A stretch of 64,000 nt of DNA from assembly GCA_019188255.1 (NCBI GenBank), contig JAETXT010000002.1, positions 1,736,001 to 1,800,000 of the forward strand, written 5' to 3'. Below the pieces are notes generated by a model. The model made no database searches, was not told the DNA's origin, and saw only the letters and a list, made by a program, of their open reading frames with translations. Positions 1 through 11,000 of the stretch are shown piece by piece. Position 1 is the first letter of the stretch, and each line of letters begins with the position of its first letter. The translations under genes and the position numbers were made by a program. The DNA is from Verticillium longisporum (lineage: Eukaryota > Ascomycota > Sordariomycetes > Glomerellales > Plectosphaerellaceae).

Positions 1-1990
1 AAAGGCACGAGGAGAGGATGATAGAGGGAGCAACTAGGGGGGCGGTGGTGACGAGGCTTCTTCAGTGACTTACATTCTTTCCCAAACTCGGCTCCAAAGT
101 AGTCAAAGCCAAGGCAGAGGTTAGCACATTCGTGCAACGTCATGTTGGCCTGTGAGTATTGGGCGCCAGTCAATGATCGGTTTGCGCTGCCATCGGTGCG
201 GCACTCGACATAGTACCAGCGGAAAGCGACCCTGGTGCCCACGACCATCTGAGCCGGCTGGGTGGGCTGGGGCACCGTGTTTCCGGGTAGTTTGTACATG
301 AGCATGCGGTTACCGGCACCGCAGAGCTGCTTGTCGGGGGCTCCGGGGCAGGGCATGTTGCACGCGGAGAGATCAACAGAGTAACCGCCGTCGATGGTGT
401 TGCTGTACCAGCACTCCTTCCCAAATTCGACGCCAGCGTATGCGTAGCCCGCGGCCTTGGCGAGGCACTTTTCGACCGTCATCAGGTCGTCCGTGTAAGA
501 AATGCTTAGGGCACGAGCGTTAGGCGGCCTGTTCCAGCAACCTACCAGCTCGTAGGAGCCAGACTTCTGGACGGCTACGGGCTTGGAAGTGCTTGTCGTC
601 GTTGGTTGCGTCGTGGTGACGGGAGACGTGGACGTCGTCTTGGGGGCACCGCTGACGAGAACCGTTGTATCGCATAGACCGTACTCAGACTGACTACATT
701 TTGAGTAGAGAAGAGTCAGCAAGATCGAAGCCCCTTCCGGATCAGGGCCCATGCTCAACGTACCAGCCTTGCAGGTTGCTGCATTCCCAGTCCGAGAAAC
801 CACAGTAGCCCGCAGCGCCGCAGCAATTGCCATAGTTGTACTTTGTGTCGGTACACTTATACTTATTGTCGTAGCCGCATGTTCCGTCAGGGCTGGGGGT
901 GAACGGCGTAGGCGCGGGCTTTGTAGACCTAGTACATGAGGTTGTCAGCGTTTCCATGAACCACAAGGTTGTCTGCGAGAGGCTTATCATACGTCGCGGT
1001 AGCGGTGGTGACTGGTGCATTTGATGTCGTTACTGCTGAACCATCGCATGCGCCGGACTGGCATTTGCCGGCACCACACTCGGCTGCAGTGCTGCCGCAC
1101 CTGAGATGATAGAAGAGTTGTCAGTTTTTTTGAGATCTTGCACGACTTTTGCCATTGCAGGCGAGGGGCAACAGACTTTCCTGCGTTGGAGCAGCATTTT
1201 CCCCATTTCCCGCCGCACTCCAGAAAGCCAAAGTCTTTACCGCAAGACCCGTCGAAACTGTAACCAAGACCTGGGCAGTTTCCTTCCTGACAGTTTCCGA
1301 TTGCACAGGAAGCGCTAAGGGCGTTCATGATTAGCTCGTTTCACCCCGAAGCTGGGTGTTGGGGCTTTGGGGAGACATACTCTGTAGAACCGCAACTGAG
1401 GGAAGTATGGTCAGCACATAGAATCAGACGCTCGGGACGAAAAACACCCGTCCAAACGAGGCTACTCACCGGTTATTAGCACCACAACAGTCTCCGAATT
1501 CAGAGTTGATGCAGGTGACGTTGTTCCCTGTGCGCAGTCCGCACCCACCGTCCTTGGACACGGGGATCTCGGCATCTGTAACATATCAAAGTCAGCTCCG
1601 CCATGTTCGGACGTGACTGCACCAGCATTTGAAGAGCAGCATGGAGAGGGAATGAGGGGCTCGGTCCATACTCGTCCTGCGGCAGTAGGTCTCTCCGGGC
1701 ACGAAAGCGTAGCAGTCAGACTGAACGGTCGGGTTCAGCTTGTAGAACTGGGCCATGGTCAAGGTGTATCGCTTGAGGTAGTCCTGGCAAGTATCCCAGG
1801 CGTTCGATTTTGACCAGGCACGACAGCTGCCGAGCTCAAAGGCCCGCTCGACCAGCTGGAAGGGCGAGGCCTCGACGAGGTCTTCCGAGAAATATTTGCC
1901 TCCATATTCAGATGGCGCGGCGTGCGAGACGGCAGCGTAAGAGGCAATGGCAGTCAGCAGAACAGCGCTGCTTTGGTGGAGAGGTTTCAT
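1..1990 (-). CDS. Secreted LysM / triple chitin-binding (ChtBD1) / WSC domain protein, 3' end beyond window
   Basis: Modular extracellular carbohydrate-binding protein, expected to bind chitin or other wall glycans. The start at 1990 gives a signal peptide (MKPLHQSSAVLLTAIASYAAVSHA). A fungal LysM domain follows (about residues 50-105), then three cysteine-rich hevein-type modules with the CCG / CGSxxxxC pattern, a Thr/Ser/Pro linker, and two WSC domains (about residues 305-490); the second is cut by an intron at the window edge. Exons by splice signals and phase: 1990-1672, 1575-1470, 1395-1381 (only 15 nt), 1314-1177, 1100-993, 928-764, 693-74, then a GT donor at 73. All phases agree. Introns interrupt hevein modules 1 and 2 at the same place, just before the CGST motif, suggesting duplication of an intron-bearing unit. 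Such proteins can be effectors, wall-protection proteins or part of killer-toxin-like chitinases. No catalytic domain is visible before the edge. Confidence 0.85.
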
Positions 1991-3347
1991 GATGGCGAGT
2001 CCGGTCTGGCTCGACTCCTGACGAAAGATGCGGCAATGTCTGGACCACCTCGGTTGAGAGTTGCAACGCGTCGTACAGGTGACGACTATATGACACGATG
2101 ACTTGCCAAGTATGTATGTGGACTAGGTATGAAATCAAGAACAGTCCCGAAGAGAAGGCAGACGAAGAGGACGGCAAAGAAGAGGAAGAGGGGGATGCGG
2201 CCAGGGCGAGCTTCTGTCTCTGGCCCGAGAGCCCGTTCGATCCAGCTGGTTCGTTCTTCTTGTTTTCTTCTTCTCCCTCTCACCTGGCTGCGGAGCATCA
2301 CGATGCCGAGGCAGAGTATGTGGCATTGCGTGTGAGGAACACGGCCTGGCAAGAAAGGTACACGGCTGTACCTGTGAAGTCTCAGCTCAGGGCTCCCAAT
2401 GGCAGGGATGGATGCGTTGGAAGGCGCATGGCAATCAGGAAAGTGCATGATGAGGAAGAGGCACTTTCCAGGGCATGCTAGCGCCTCTCGCCGCATGCAT
2501 CAGGGAGGGTAGCCTGTGCCACGCACCATGCATCATGTCTGCACGTTGCGCTGAAGAATCGGCGGCTAGCTCCCAGATCAGCTTTACGCGTATAGATAAG
2601 TGGGAGATGAGGCAAGGCTAGGGAGCCTTAAGCTTGATCCTGCAAGGTCAAAATGCCTGGCTACCTTGGGCGAGGTAGTTCGGCAAAGTCCCTATGCAGG
2701 CAGGGAAGCGAGCAGAGGGTCAGCGGCCGCCTCGGACATCGGTGTCCGGCCCGATCCTGGTCTAGGCCCTGCGAACTCTGGCGAGGGATCCTTGGAAGTG
2801 CAGTGCTGAGCTAAAAAGCTTAGGGGTCTCGATCCCCACTTGGCAGCGTCCGGGGAAGCTGTCAGTCAACCAGGGGTTCGGGTGCCTGCCCTTAGTGCCA
2901 GGGGGGGAGGCCTGGTAGGGAAGGGGCTCGTGGCTGGCGGTTGGCTGTTGAGCGACGACCCCTGATGATGAACAGGCAGGCAGTCGGATCCGATCTGGTC
3001 TGGCCAGCCTTGCCCCTTGCCTTGGTCCTTACCTGCATACCGCGATGCTTCCACCTCCTTAGTATGAACTGCAGGCTCCAGTCATCAAACATCATCCATC
3101 ATCTGCATCTAGCCGTCCACCAACCAGATCATTCGCTCCAGCTGCCTATTTTGACGACCTATTTTCTCATTTCGCGCTGTCACGAGAAGACCGTTCGACG
3201 CCGCCGTAACTGCCCAACTCTACAACTCTTCCCCCCCCACCTTTGTCTCTTCCGGTTCATCTTCACTCTCGCACCTACACCCTTCCTCTCGTTACCACCC
3301 CGCCCCCACCTCGCAGACATCTTACTCGCTTCATGCTATCAGCAACC
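1991..3347. other. Intergenic, probable divergent promoter region
   Basis: Lies between the minus-strand LysM gene and the plus-strand F-box gene, so it should hold both promoters. A pyrimidine-rich stretch at about 3225-3310 precedes the F-box start, as is common in fungal promoters. I see no gene or RNA here. Confidence 0.5.
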
Positions 3348-4947
3348 ATGGTGCAGGGTCTGCTGTCATGTCCGACCGAAATCACAGTCCAGATCATTTC
3401 CCTCTGCGATGGACTCACTGACATGCTGGCTCTCGCTTCCACGTGCAGGCAGCTGCATGTCCTGTGGGAGAAGGCCGCCCCGCCACTCATCTGGTCGACA
3501 GGGCGGAGGGACATTACTGCCTTTGAGGAGGCCTTGATGGCGGTGAGTCAGATTCCGCGGAGGAGTCGGCGCCCTGTATTCCAGGCTCACGACGCCTAAA
3601 TTGTCCCCGAGCACATGACCTTTCTTGTTCTCTTGCTCACCCTACCCCCATCTTACCCCTACCTTCTCATAATACACGCTGACAGGCTATATTCCTCTCC
3701 CACAGGTCCGCGCGACGAACCTCGTCAGACCCGCCTTTGAGGCCGGTGAGCTGCCGCCTCGCATCACTTCCGTCGGCAAACTCACTGGCGCCTCGCGCAA
3801 GCCCAGTCATGCCGAGCTCATCCAGGTCCTGCAGATGCAGCATGTGGCCGCATGCCTCGAGCACATGTTCTTCTACTCTGACAAGATGATTTTTGGACAG
3901 TCCAAGTGGACCGGTCTTGTGCATCCAGATCCGCCCAACTCCAGCATAACGGGTCCCAGCGACGATGGAGCCGAACACGCTCGCCTCCTCTCCCAATGGA
4001 AAGATAGCTTCCGGCGGGCCACCTACAGGCTCTTCCTCGCCGGCGCAGTTCTTGCACATGCCTACCACGAACCCTTTTTCCGATCCCTTGAGCAGGGCGA
4101 GAGGTACTTTTCAGAGCCCTCGACTCGCGAGTCCCGGGAACGGGACAATGACTATCTCGGCACCTTTGCTGTCTATAATCACGAGCTTCTGGGCGACAAG
4201 AATGCAGAAGCCTTTGGGCCCCTTTCTAGCTGGATCGTAGAGACTGCGAGGACAGAAGCGTCCAGTCGAGGTTTCATCCCTTACTGGAAGAGGCCAGCCT
4301 ACCTGGCAGAGAGATCCGAGGAAGAAGAGGAGGAAGAGGAAGACGATGGCGAAGGACGTGATGGTCCCTTGACTGACCTGGACGTTTTCCCCCTCTGGGA
4401 GCTTATGCGCATGTGGACAGCTCATGAGCTCGCGCAAATCCGACTCGACTGGGGCACCAATCATGATTCGCCGCACTCTGGATGGATGAAGCATCAGGAG
4501 CCCTCTCGGGTACGGAAGAGCTCGGTCGTTCTATTCGGCACCTTTCAGCTTACCGAGTTGACCATGCCTGCTCGAGTCGAGGACACAGAACACACAGTAC
4601 TCATCGCGAACCCTGTGACTCCATCGGACGCAGGAGATCGCAGCACCGACCCCTCAACCCCTGCGCACGTACTTGACGGTCCGCTGCAGCCGTACTCGTG
4701 GAATGTGCGAGAACGACTGGCCTGGATGCCCCTACCCTCGGACCGTAGTGAGCAGGATCCTGGGCCCGGTCTCAGTTGTAAGTTCTTCAGCTACATTTTC
4801 GAGGTGTACTGGAGCAGAAGATTCACGAACATGGATACGTATTGGGCCAGTGCGCCGATTCACGAGTTCGTCGCCGGAGCAGAAGCTTTCCCCGAGGGCG
4901 ATGACGGGCGGGAGAATTACGGCTTCAGTTTTCTTGAGCGGATTTAG
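3348..4947 (+). CDS. F-box domain protein
   Basis: Predicted 478-residue protein from two exons, 3348-3542 and 3706-4947; the intron has a GTGAGT donor and CACAG acceptor and keeps the frame. The N-terminus reads LLSCPTEITVQIISLCDGLT followed by a Leu/Ala/Cys pattern (residues 3-40), which fits an F-box (Skp1-binding helices) of the fungal type. Known F-box proteins are substrate adaptors of SCF ubiquitin ligases. The rest (residues 66-478) has no repeat or domain that I recognise; it carries an acidic run of Glu/Asp near residue 225 and many aromatic residues. The start at 3348 was chosen because of its AACCATGG context; an in-frame ATG at 3333 is possible. The substrate cannot be inferred. 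Confidence 0.75.
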
Positions 4948-5507
4948 GACCCTGCCCACATCATATTAGCCTATTCATGTGGTCTACATCACTACCTTGT
5001 ACCTGCATCATCCAAGGGTTCCTCTTCCATCAGCTCATGTCCCCTCCCTTAACCCCTGTTCCCGGCACGGCACGACGTGGGGGCTGCAACGTGCATCGAC
5101 TAGCTCCGCAAAGCTTACATTGCTTGACGAGCAGGGGTTAGGGATCACAGAAGACTTGATCTCGACCCTATGCGCCCTCAGTCTGACCATCCCGGTCGCA
5201 ATCTTTGAAGAAGTCTTGTCACAAGGGCGGTCCGCCACCCCAAGCACCTCATGGCTCTGGCAGCAAAGGCTGCGCATCACAAGAGCGTCCGTCATCATGG
5301 CCAAGTACAGGAGACGGCCCCATACGACCGCAGGCACCTCGGCAACGCAGGACTGCTCTTCTCTGATAGATCTATGGCTCGCCCCTTAATCTGACCTCTG
5401 TCGCCGAGGTTGACAAGAGCGGCTGCAGACACTCTCGTCTTCCCCTTCGTTCTCAATCGCTTCATCGTCCAACGTACGAATCTTCTCTATTGCCCGTCAG
5501 ATACATC
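4948..5507. other. Intergenic, terminator of F-box gene and promoter of nuclease-like gene
   Basis: No convincing coding frame. The last 80 bases before 5508 are pyrimidine-rich (CTCGTCTTCCCCTTCG), compatible with a fungal core promoter or 5' leader. Confidence 0.4.
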
Positions 5508-6623
5508 ATGTTGCTTTGGTCGCCGCTGTTCCTTTGCTGGGCTGCCATCGTCATGGCACAAGGCTGGCCAGGCCCCAGATCTGTCTCAGGTACGACCTAC
5601 TCGGCGAGACAGACTGAGGGAGGCACGAAGGACTACGTCTACAACGGTAAGTTCTCTAGTGCAGATCGTTGTGACTACTTCTAGGTGGTGATGGGCCGTC
5701 AACATGACTGTACAGTATACTAACGCTTGTTGTAGTGCGCGACTATGGCACCCTTCGACCGAAACTAGTGTACAACTGCAACCTTGTGCCTGCTCTTTGC
5801 AAGAATGCCAGAAAGTATCTGGGAGGCGGAACAACGTCACAATTCCACTTCGACGCCTTCCGTGTGCAGAAAAAGCGCGACGCTGGTCGCAACGCAAAGA
5901 AGTCGCGTGTGGATGCGCGTCGCGATGAGAGCTGCCCTACCAACTGGATCAATAATGGGAGGTGCCCTGAGGGTGATCAGCCTGACTGGACCTGGAAGAG
6001 CGGTGGGCAGATCAATCCATTTGTGAAAGCACAGATGCACGTTGAGGATGGGGTCCAGCACAGGAACCGACTTGCCAAAGTTGAGGAGATTCGAGTCGCC
6101 GATACTAATGAACCATTGGGTTACAGAGTCGAGACCCAGTCTACCCCATACGGAGCCATTCTGTCCTGTGATGAGTTTCCAGCCGCAAGCTGGATTGAAG
6201 GAGGCAACGGAGCCAGCACATACTGTACGTGAAGCGCCCCTCCTCTCACTTTCATTCGAGCTGCACATGCGTGAAAACCCATACTGGAAAGGCTGACAAG
6301 AGACAGGTGCACCGATCTCTGCGGGCTGCGCTGCCTCGGCGTCCACTGCAACAGAGCAGGACTGGCAGGGCGACGGCCACAACGCACTTGGCCGTTGGTT
6401 CACTGCTATGGCACAAAACAAATTGACGCCCTTTTCGCCCAAGCCAGATTACACCATATTCAAGTTTGACTATCTGGCAGACACCACTCAGGGCGCCACG
6501 GTAGGCGATGCTGTATGGGTCGAGGTCCGCGGGAAGAAGCGCTACTGCTTTGGGCCGAAGCCATCAACTGGAAGTGATTGCCAGCCGACTTACCCCGATG
6601 ACCCGGCGCCTGTGAACCCCTGA
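5508..6623 (+). CDS. Secreted protein with NucA/NucB-type deoxyribonuclease domain
   Basis: Three exons, 5508-5646, 5736-6224 and 6307-6623, join in phase to 314 residues; intron 1 has a CTAAC branch and TGTAG acceptor, intron 2 a GTACGT donor and ACAG acceptor. The N-terminus is a signal peptide (MLLWSPLFLCWAAIVMAQG). The diagnostic segment is ILSCDEFPAASWIEGG at about residues 198-213. It matches the conserved Cys-Asp-Glu-(Tyr/Phe)-Pro signature and following Glu of the NucA/NucB family, known in bacteria as secreted DNases. The C-terminal part has paired Cys and an Asp/His-containing stretch around QDWQGDGHNALGRWF. The middle has several Cys (CNLVPALC, CPTNW, CPEG) and a basic stretch (KKRDAGRNAKKSR) that could be a processing or DNA-contact region. 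Neighbours on both sides encode exported wall-active proteins. Enzyme activity is inferred from the motif only. Confidence 0.65.
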
Positions 6624-8069
6624 AGCAATCAAAAACTTGGAACCGCGGGTGTAAGCAGACTGTGCTCCCTGTTTTGGCTCAAGTTCTTGTTGTTTTGGAT
6701 TGTACTTTGTTCCTGGATGGATCACGGGTTCTGCAGCCAACAAACATGAACGGCTATAGTTTGTTTGTTCTCGCACTAGATCGAATAAACTACACTACTA
6801 CAACCGATGCGCTTCTGGAATTCGCCCGGCCAAAAACATGGGAATTGTGCTTCGTGTTCGTAGAGTGACCAACTGGCGTCCTGCCAGCCCTGGACGTGGA
6901 GCCTTCACGTGCTTGTGACAGTCGTTCAGAGCTCGGAAGGGAGATGAAGTGAGCTAGAATCAGCGATGATCTCGTTTCCTCATCGGGATGCGGCACGACG
7001 GGCAGACTAGCAGGGATCCTTAGTGAGCCGACTCAAGGGTCCAGGGGCCCAGGGTCCAAGGGGTAAGGGTCCTGGACTAAGGCAGCGCCGTTCACGCAGA
7101 CCAGGCCCCGACGGCCACGATGTTATGGTCGGCTGCAGCCGTCTCATGCCACCTGCCTTTCCGAGCTCGAACTATAGACCCGAGGAACTGTGCCGCACGG
7201 GAGAAGAAACTGCTCTGGTCAGCGCGAAATACCTCACTTGAGCCAGGCCTTCGGCCTTACAGGGCCAGATTAACCCGACCCCCTGTGTGAATGTCGGCGC
7301 GGGAAGGGAGCAGTAAGTGCCATTGGTGGGGTTTCCATGGGATACACACACATGGTAGCGTCGGCCACTCGACACGTTCGGTAACATCGCAAACCGCCTT
7401 GCTGGTCAACGGCGCGCTTCATTTTGGGAGCGCACCCGCTGATCCGAGCTCTCAGGTGCAGCATGCAATGACCGAGGAGAACTGCAGCTTCATAGCCCCT
7501 GCCATTCTGCATGGTACCAGGCTCAGAATGCAGTGTCAGCTGGCTGGGCACGTCGAACAACCGAGACATATACAGCCTTATGGAGCCGGGGCTGCACAGC
7601 GGACACGGAATATGATCCTTCAACCGCGGGGTGCTAGATGTTCCTCCATGTATCTCAAAAGTATCATTGTCTAGACCGGCCTTTCGGTCTATCAGCTGAT
7701 GCCGACGCGGTATTCGACGACCCCTGCCGAATTCTGCGAAGCGCCGCAGCCTCCCTCATGTCTGTCCGCGGAGCACTGCCTCGGACAACAGACCGAGTCC
7801 TGGGTACAATATCTGAATCTCGGATTCGACATGAACCAGTGATAGTTTCCTTCGCCCAGTCCAAGCCTCTCCTTCTCGGGGGTTCCCAACATTCTGTCTC
7901 TTCAGTTTTGATGGGCAGAACAGCAGTTTGCTTTCCTTGATCCAGGTGCCCGACACAACCTGGAGGGCCATCCCCTTATTTTCCGCACGATAGAAGTCTT
8001 TCTCTGTCTGCTGAACTCTTTTCCAATCCATTTCGAGGTCGCAACGGCGGCAGTCACACCTCACACAAC
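6624..8069. other. Intergenic, nothing recognised
   Basis: About 1.4 kb between two plus-strand genes; only short chance frames. It must contain the 3' end of the nuclease-like gene and the promoter of the GH55 gene. No repeat or RNA gene seen. Confidence 0.4.
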
Positions 8070-11000
8070 ATGGCACGCCGTTATCCCTTCTCCTCCATCT
8101 TGAGCCTCCTGCTCCTCCTCCTCTCGTTGGCTGCAGTGCAATCCCAGGCCGAAAAGCTACACCAAGAGCATGGTGAAGCACCCGCTCGCCGCTCCTCAGC
8201 CGGCGCCGTGTCTCTGAGCGGCAGCCTCTTCGAGACAGACAACGTCGTCTCAGGCGAGCAAGCCCATGCTGCAGCGAGACCTCGCCTCGTCCCGCGTCAG
8301 CTCCGAAACTCCACCACCACCGCCAACACCACGATCAGCGAAGCTGAGCAGATTGTCCTCGCGGCACAGGCCGAGGCCGCGGAGCGCAACGCCCGGCTCG
8401 TGGCCAACGTGCGACGCAACCGCTACGAGTTCCGCTCGCCCACGCCGTCCAAGGGCCTCCTGTCGTCCAGCGGCGATGACAACGCCACGGGCGTCAACGA
8501 GACCGTGGCCGAGGCGGCGGCCGTGCTGACGGAGGTCATGATCCAGAACGGAACGCTCAGCGTCGACGACGAGTCTGCGTCTGACGGCTCGCTCCAGGCC
8601 CGCCAGTCGGGCAGCTGGTGGCTCGAGGGCATGACGCAGAACGGCCTGTCGCCCTTTGCGCCTTCGGGGTACAAGGTGTGGCGCAACGTCAAGGACTACG
8701 GCGCCAAGGGAGACGGTGTGACGGATGACACGGCCGCCATCAACAAGGCCGTCTCGGACCAGAACCGGTGCGGTCTCGACTGCGGAAGTACTACGACGCT
8801 GCAAGCCGTGGTTTACTTTCCTCCGGGCACGTACATTATCAGCGGAAGTATCATTCAGTATTATCACACGCAGTTCATCGGACATGTAAGTGGGCTCTCC
8901 GGACCGGGTGTCCCTTGGGTGGAAGAACGTTTGGCTAACCTGTGAACTAGCCGACGAATCGCCCCGTGCTGAAGGCATCGCCGGCCTTTGTTGGTCTTGG
9001 CATGATCTCTTCTGATGTCTATGTTGAGGGTGGAGAGGGAGCCCAGTGGTACATCAACCAGGTGAGTTGACATGTTGACACTTGTTGTACACAGTTTTGG
9101 GCCTCATGTTGCTGATTCCCATGGTCCTACAGAGCAATTTCCTTCGCCAAGTGAGAAACTTTGTGCTGGATATGACGTCCGCCCCTCTCCAAGCATATGT
9201 TGCCGCCATCCATTGGTACGTCTTTCAAAGCACATAATATCGTGATTCAAATGAGGCTGTTGTACTAACATGTGGACTTCCTAGGCAAGTCGCCCAGGCA
9301 ACATCCCTCCAGAACATCAAGTTCGTCATGTCCACCGCCGCTGGTAACAACCAGCAGGGCATGTTCATGGAAAACGGCAGCGGTGGTTTCATGAGCGATC
9401 TGGAGTTTGTCGGCGGCGCCCTCGGCATGTACGTCGGCAACCAGCAGTTCTCCGTGCGCAACCTCAAGTTCTCCAACCACCTGTCCAAGGCCATCGAGAT
9501 CCACTGGGACTGGGGCTGGACCTGGAAGGGTGTCGAAATCTCCAACTGCCCCGTCGGTATCGTCATGGTGTCGCCCGACGCGACAACAAAGGTCGGCTCC
9601 GCCATCTTCATCGACAGCAAGATCACAAACTGCCCCGTGGGTCTCCAGCTGCAGAAGCCGGCCACCAAGGCCGCCATCTCGCTGTCTCTCTTCTCCGTCA
9701 CCACGAGCAACGTCCCCGCCATCGTCAAGTACGTCGACGGCGCCACGCTTCTTGCCGGCTCGACCGGCACCAGCACCGTGGCCGCCTGGGGTGTCGGCAA
9801 GCGGTACGACACCCAGAACGGTGAGGCGTCTGGCGTCCAGCAGTCGGGCGCGTACCCTCGCGCGCCCGTCATCTCCGGCGGCCTTCTCAAGAACCCCAGC
9901 AGCCAGACGTCCGGGTTCTTCGAGCGTTCCAAGCCCCAGTATGAGTCGAGGCCTGCCAGTGACTTTGTCAACATTAAGCTCGCGCCCTACAACGCCAAGG
10001 GCGACGGCAAGACGGACGACACGGCCGCCCTGAACTCGGCGCTGTCGGCCACGGCGTCGGCTGGAAAGATCCTGTGGCTGCCAGCAGGTGTCTACATCGT
10101 GACGGACACTGTCTTTGTGCCCCCCGGCGCCAAGGTTGTCGGCCAGTCCTGGTCTCAGATCATGGGCCAAGGCACCAAGTTCCAGAATGCAAACTCGCCG
10201 TACCCCGTCGTCAAGGTCGGCAACCCCGGCCAGTCCGGTACCGTCGAGCTCCAGGACCTCATGTTCACGGTACGAGGCAAGACAGCCGGCGCCATTGTCT
10301 TGCAGTGGAACATCAAGGAGTCGTCCAAGGGCTCCGCCGCCATGTGGGATGTTCACGTCCGCGTCGGCGGTGCTGCTGGGTCTGACCTCCAGGTCAAGAA
10401 CTGCCCGAAGCTGACGGGAGCCGTCAACCCGAACTGTATTGCGGCCGCGATGCTGGTGCACCTGACGCCGCAGTCGTCTGCCTACTTTGAAAACACTTGG
10501 TTCTGGGTGGCTGACCACGTGAGTTCACTCTACACTCGATCGCGGACAGAAAGGAAGACTGATCATTTGTAGGATCTCGATATTCCGGCTCAAACACAGA
10601 TCGACATCTTTGTTGCTCGAGGTAAGAGTGCTTTACAACATCCTGTATACACGAAACATTTGCTGAAGAAGCTCCCCAGGTGTGCTCATCGAGAGTACCA
10701 ACCCCGTCTGGCTGTACGGCACGGCGAGCGAGCATTGCGTCCTCTACCAGTATCAGACGATCGATGCATCCAACATCTTCATGGGCATGATCCAGACGGA
10801 GTCGCCCTACTTTCAAGATACTCCTCGAGCCCCGGCGCCGTTCGGCACGGCGCCGGCCATCTACAAGGCGTCCGATCCAACCTTTGACTTCTGCAAGCCA
10901 GGCGAGCGCAAGTGCGCCGTGTCCTGGGGCGTCAGGATCGTCAACAGTGAGAAGATCTACATCTACGGCGCCGGTCTGTACTCGTGGTTCGACAACTACG

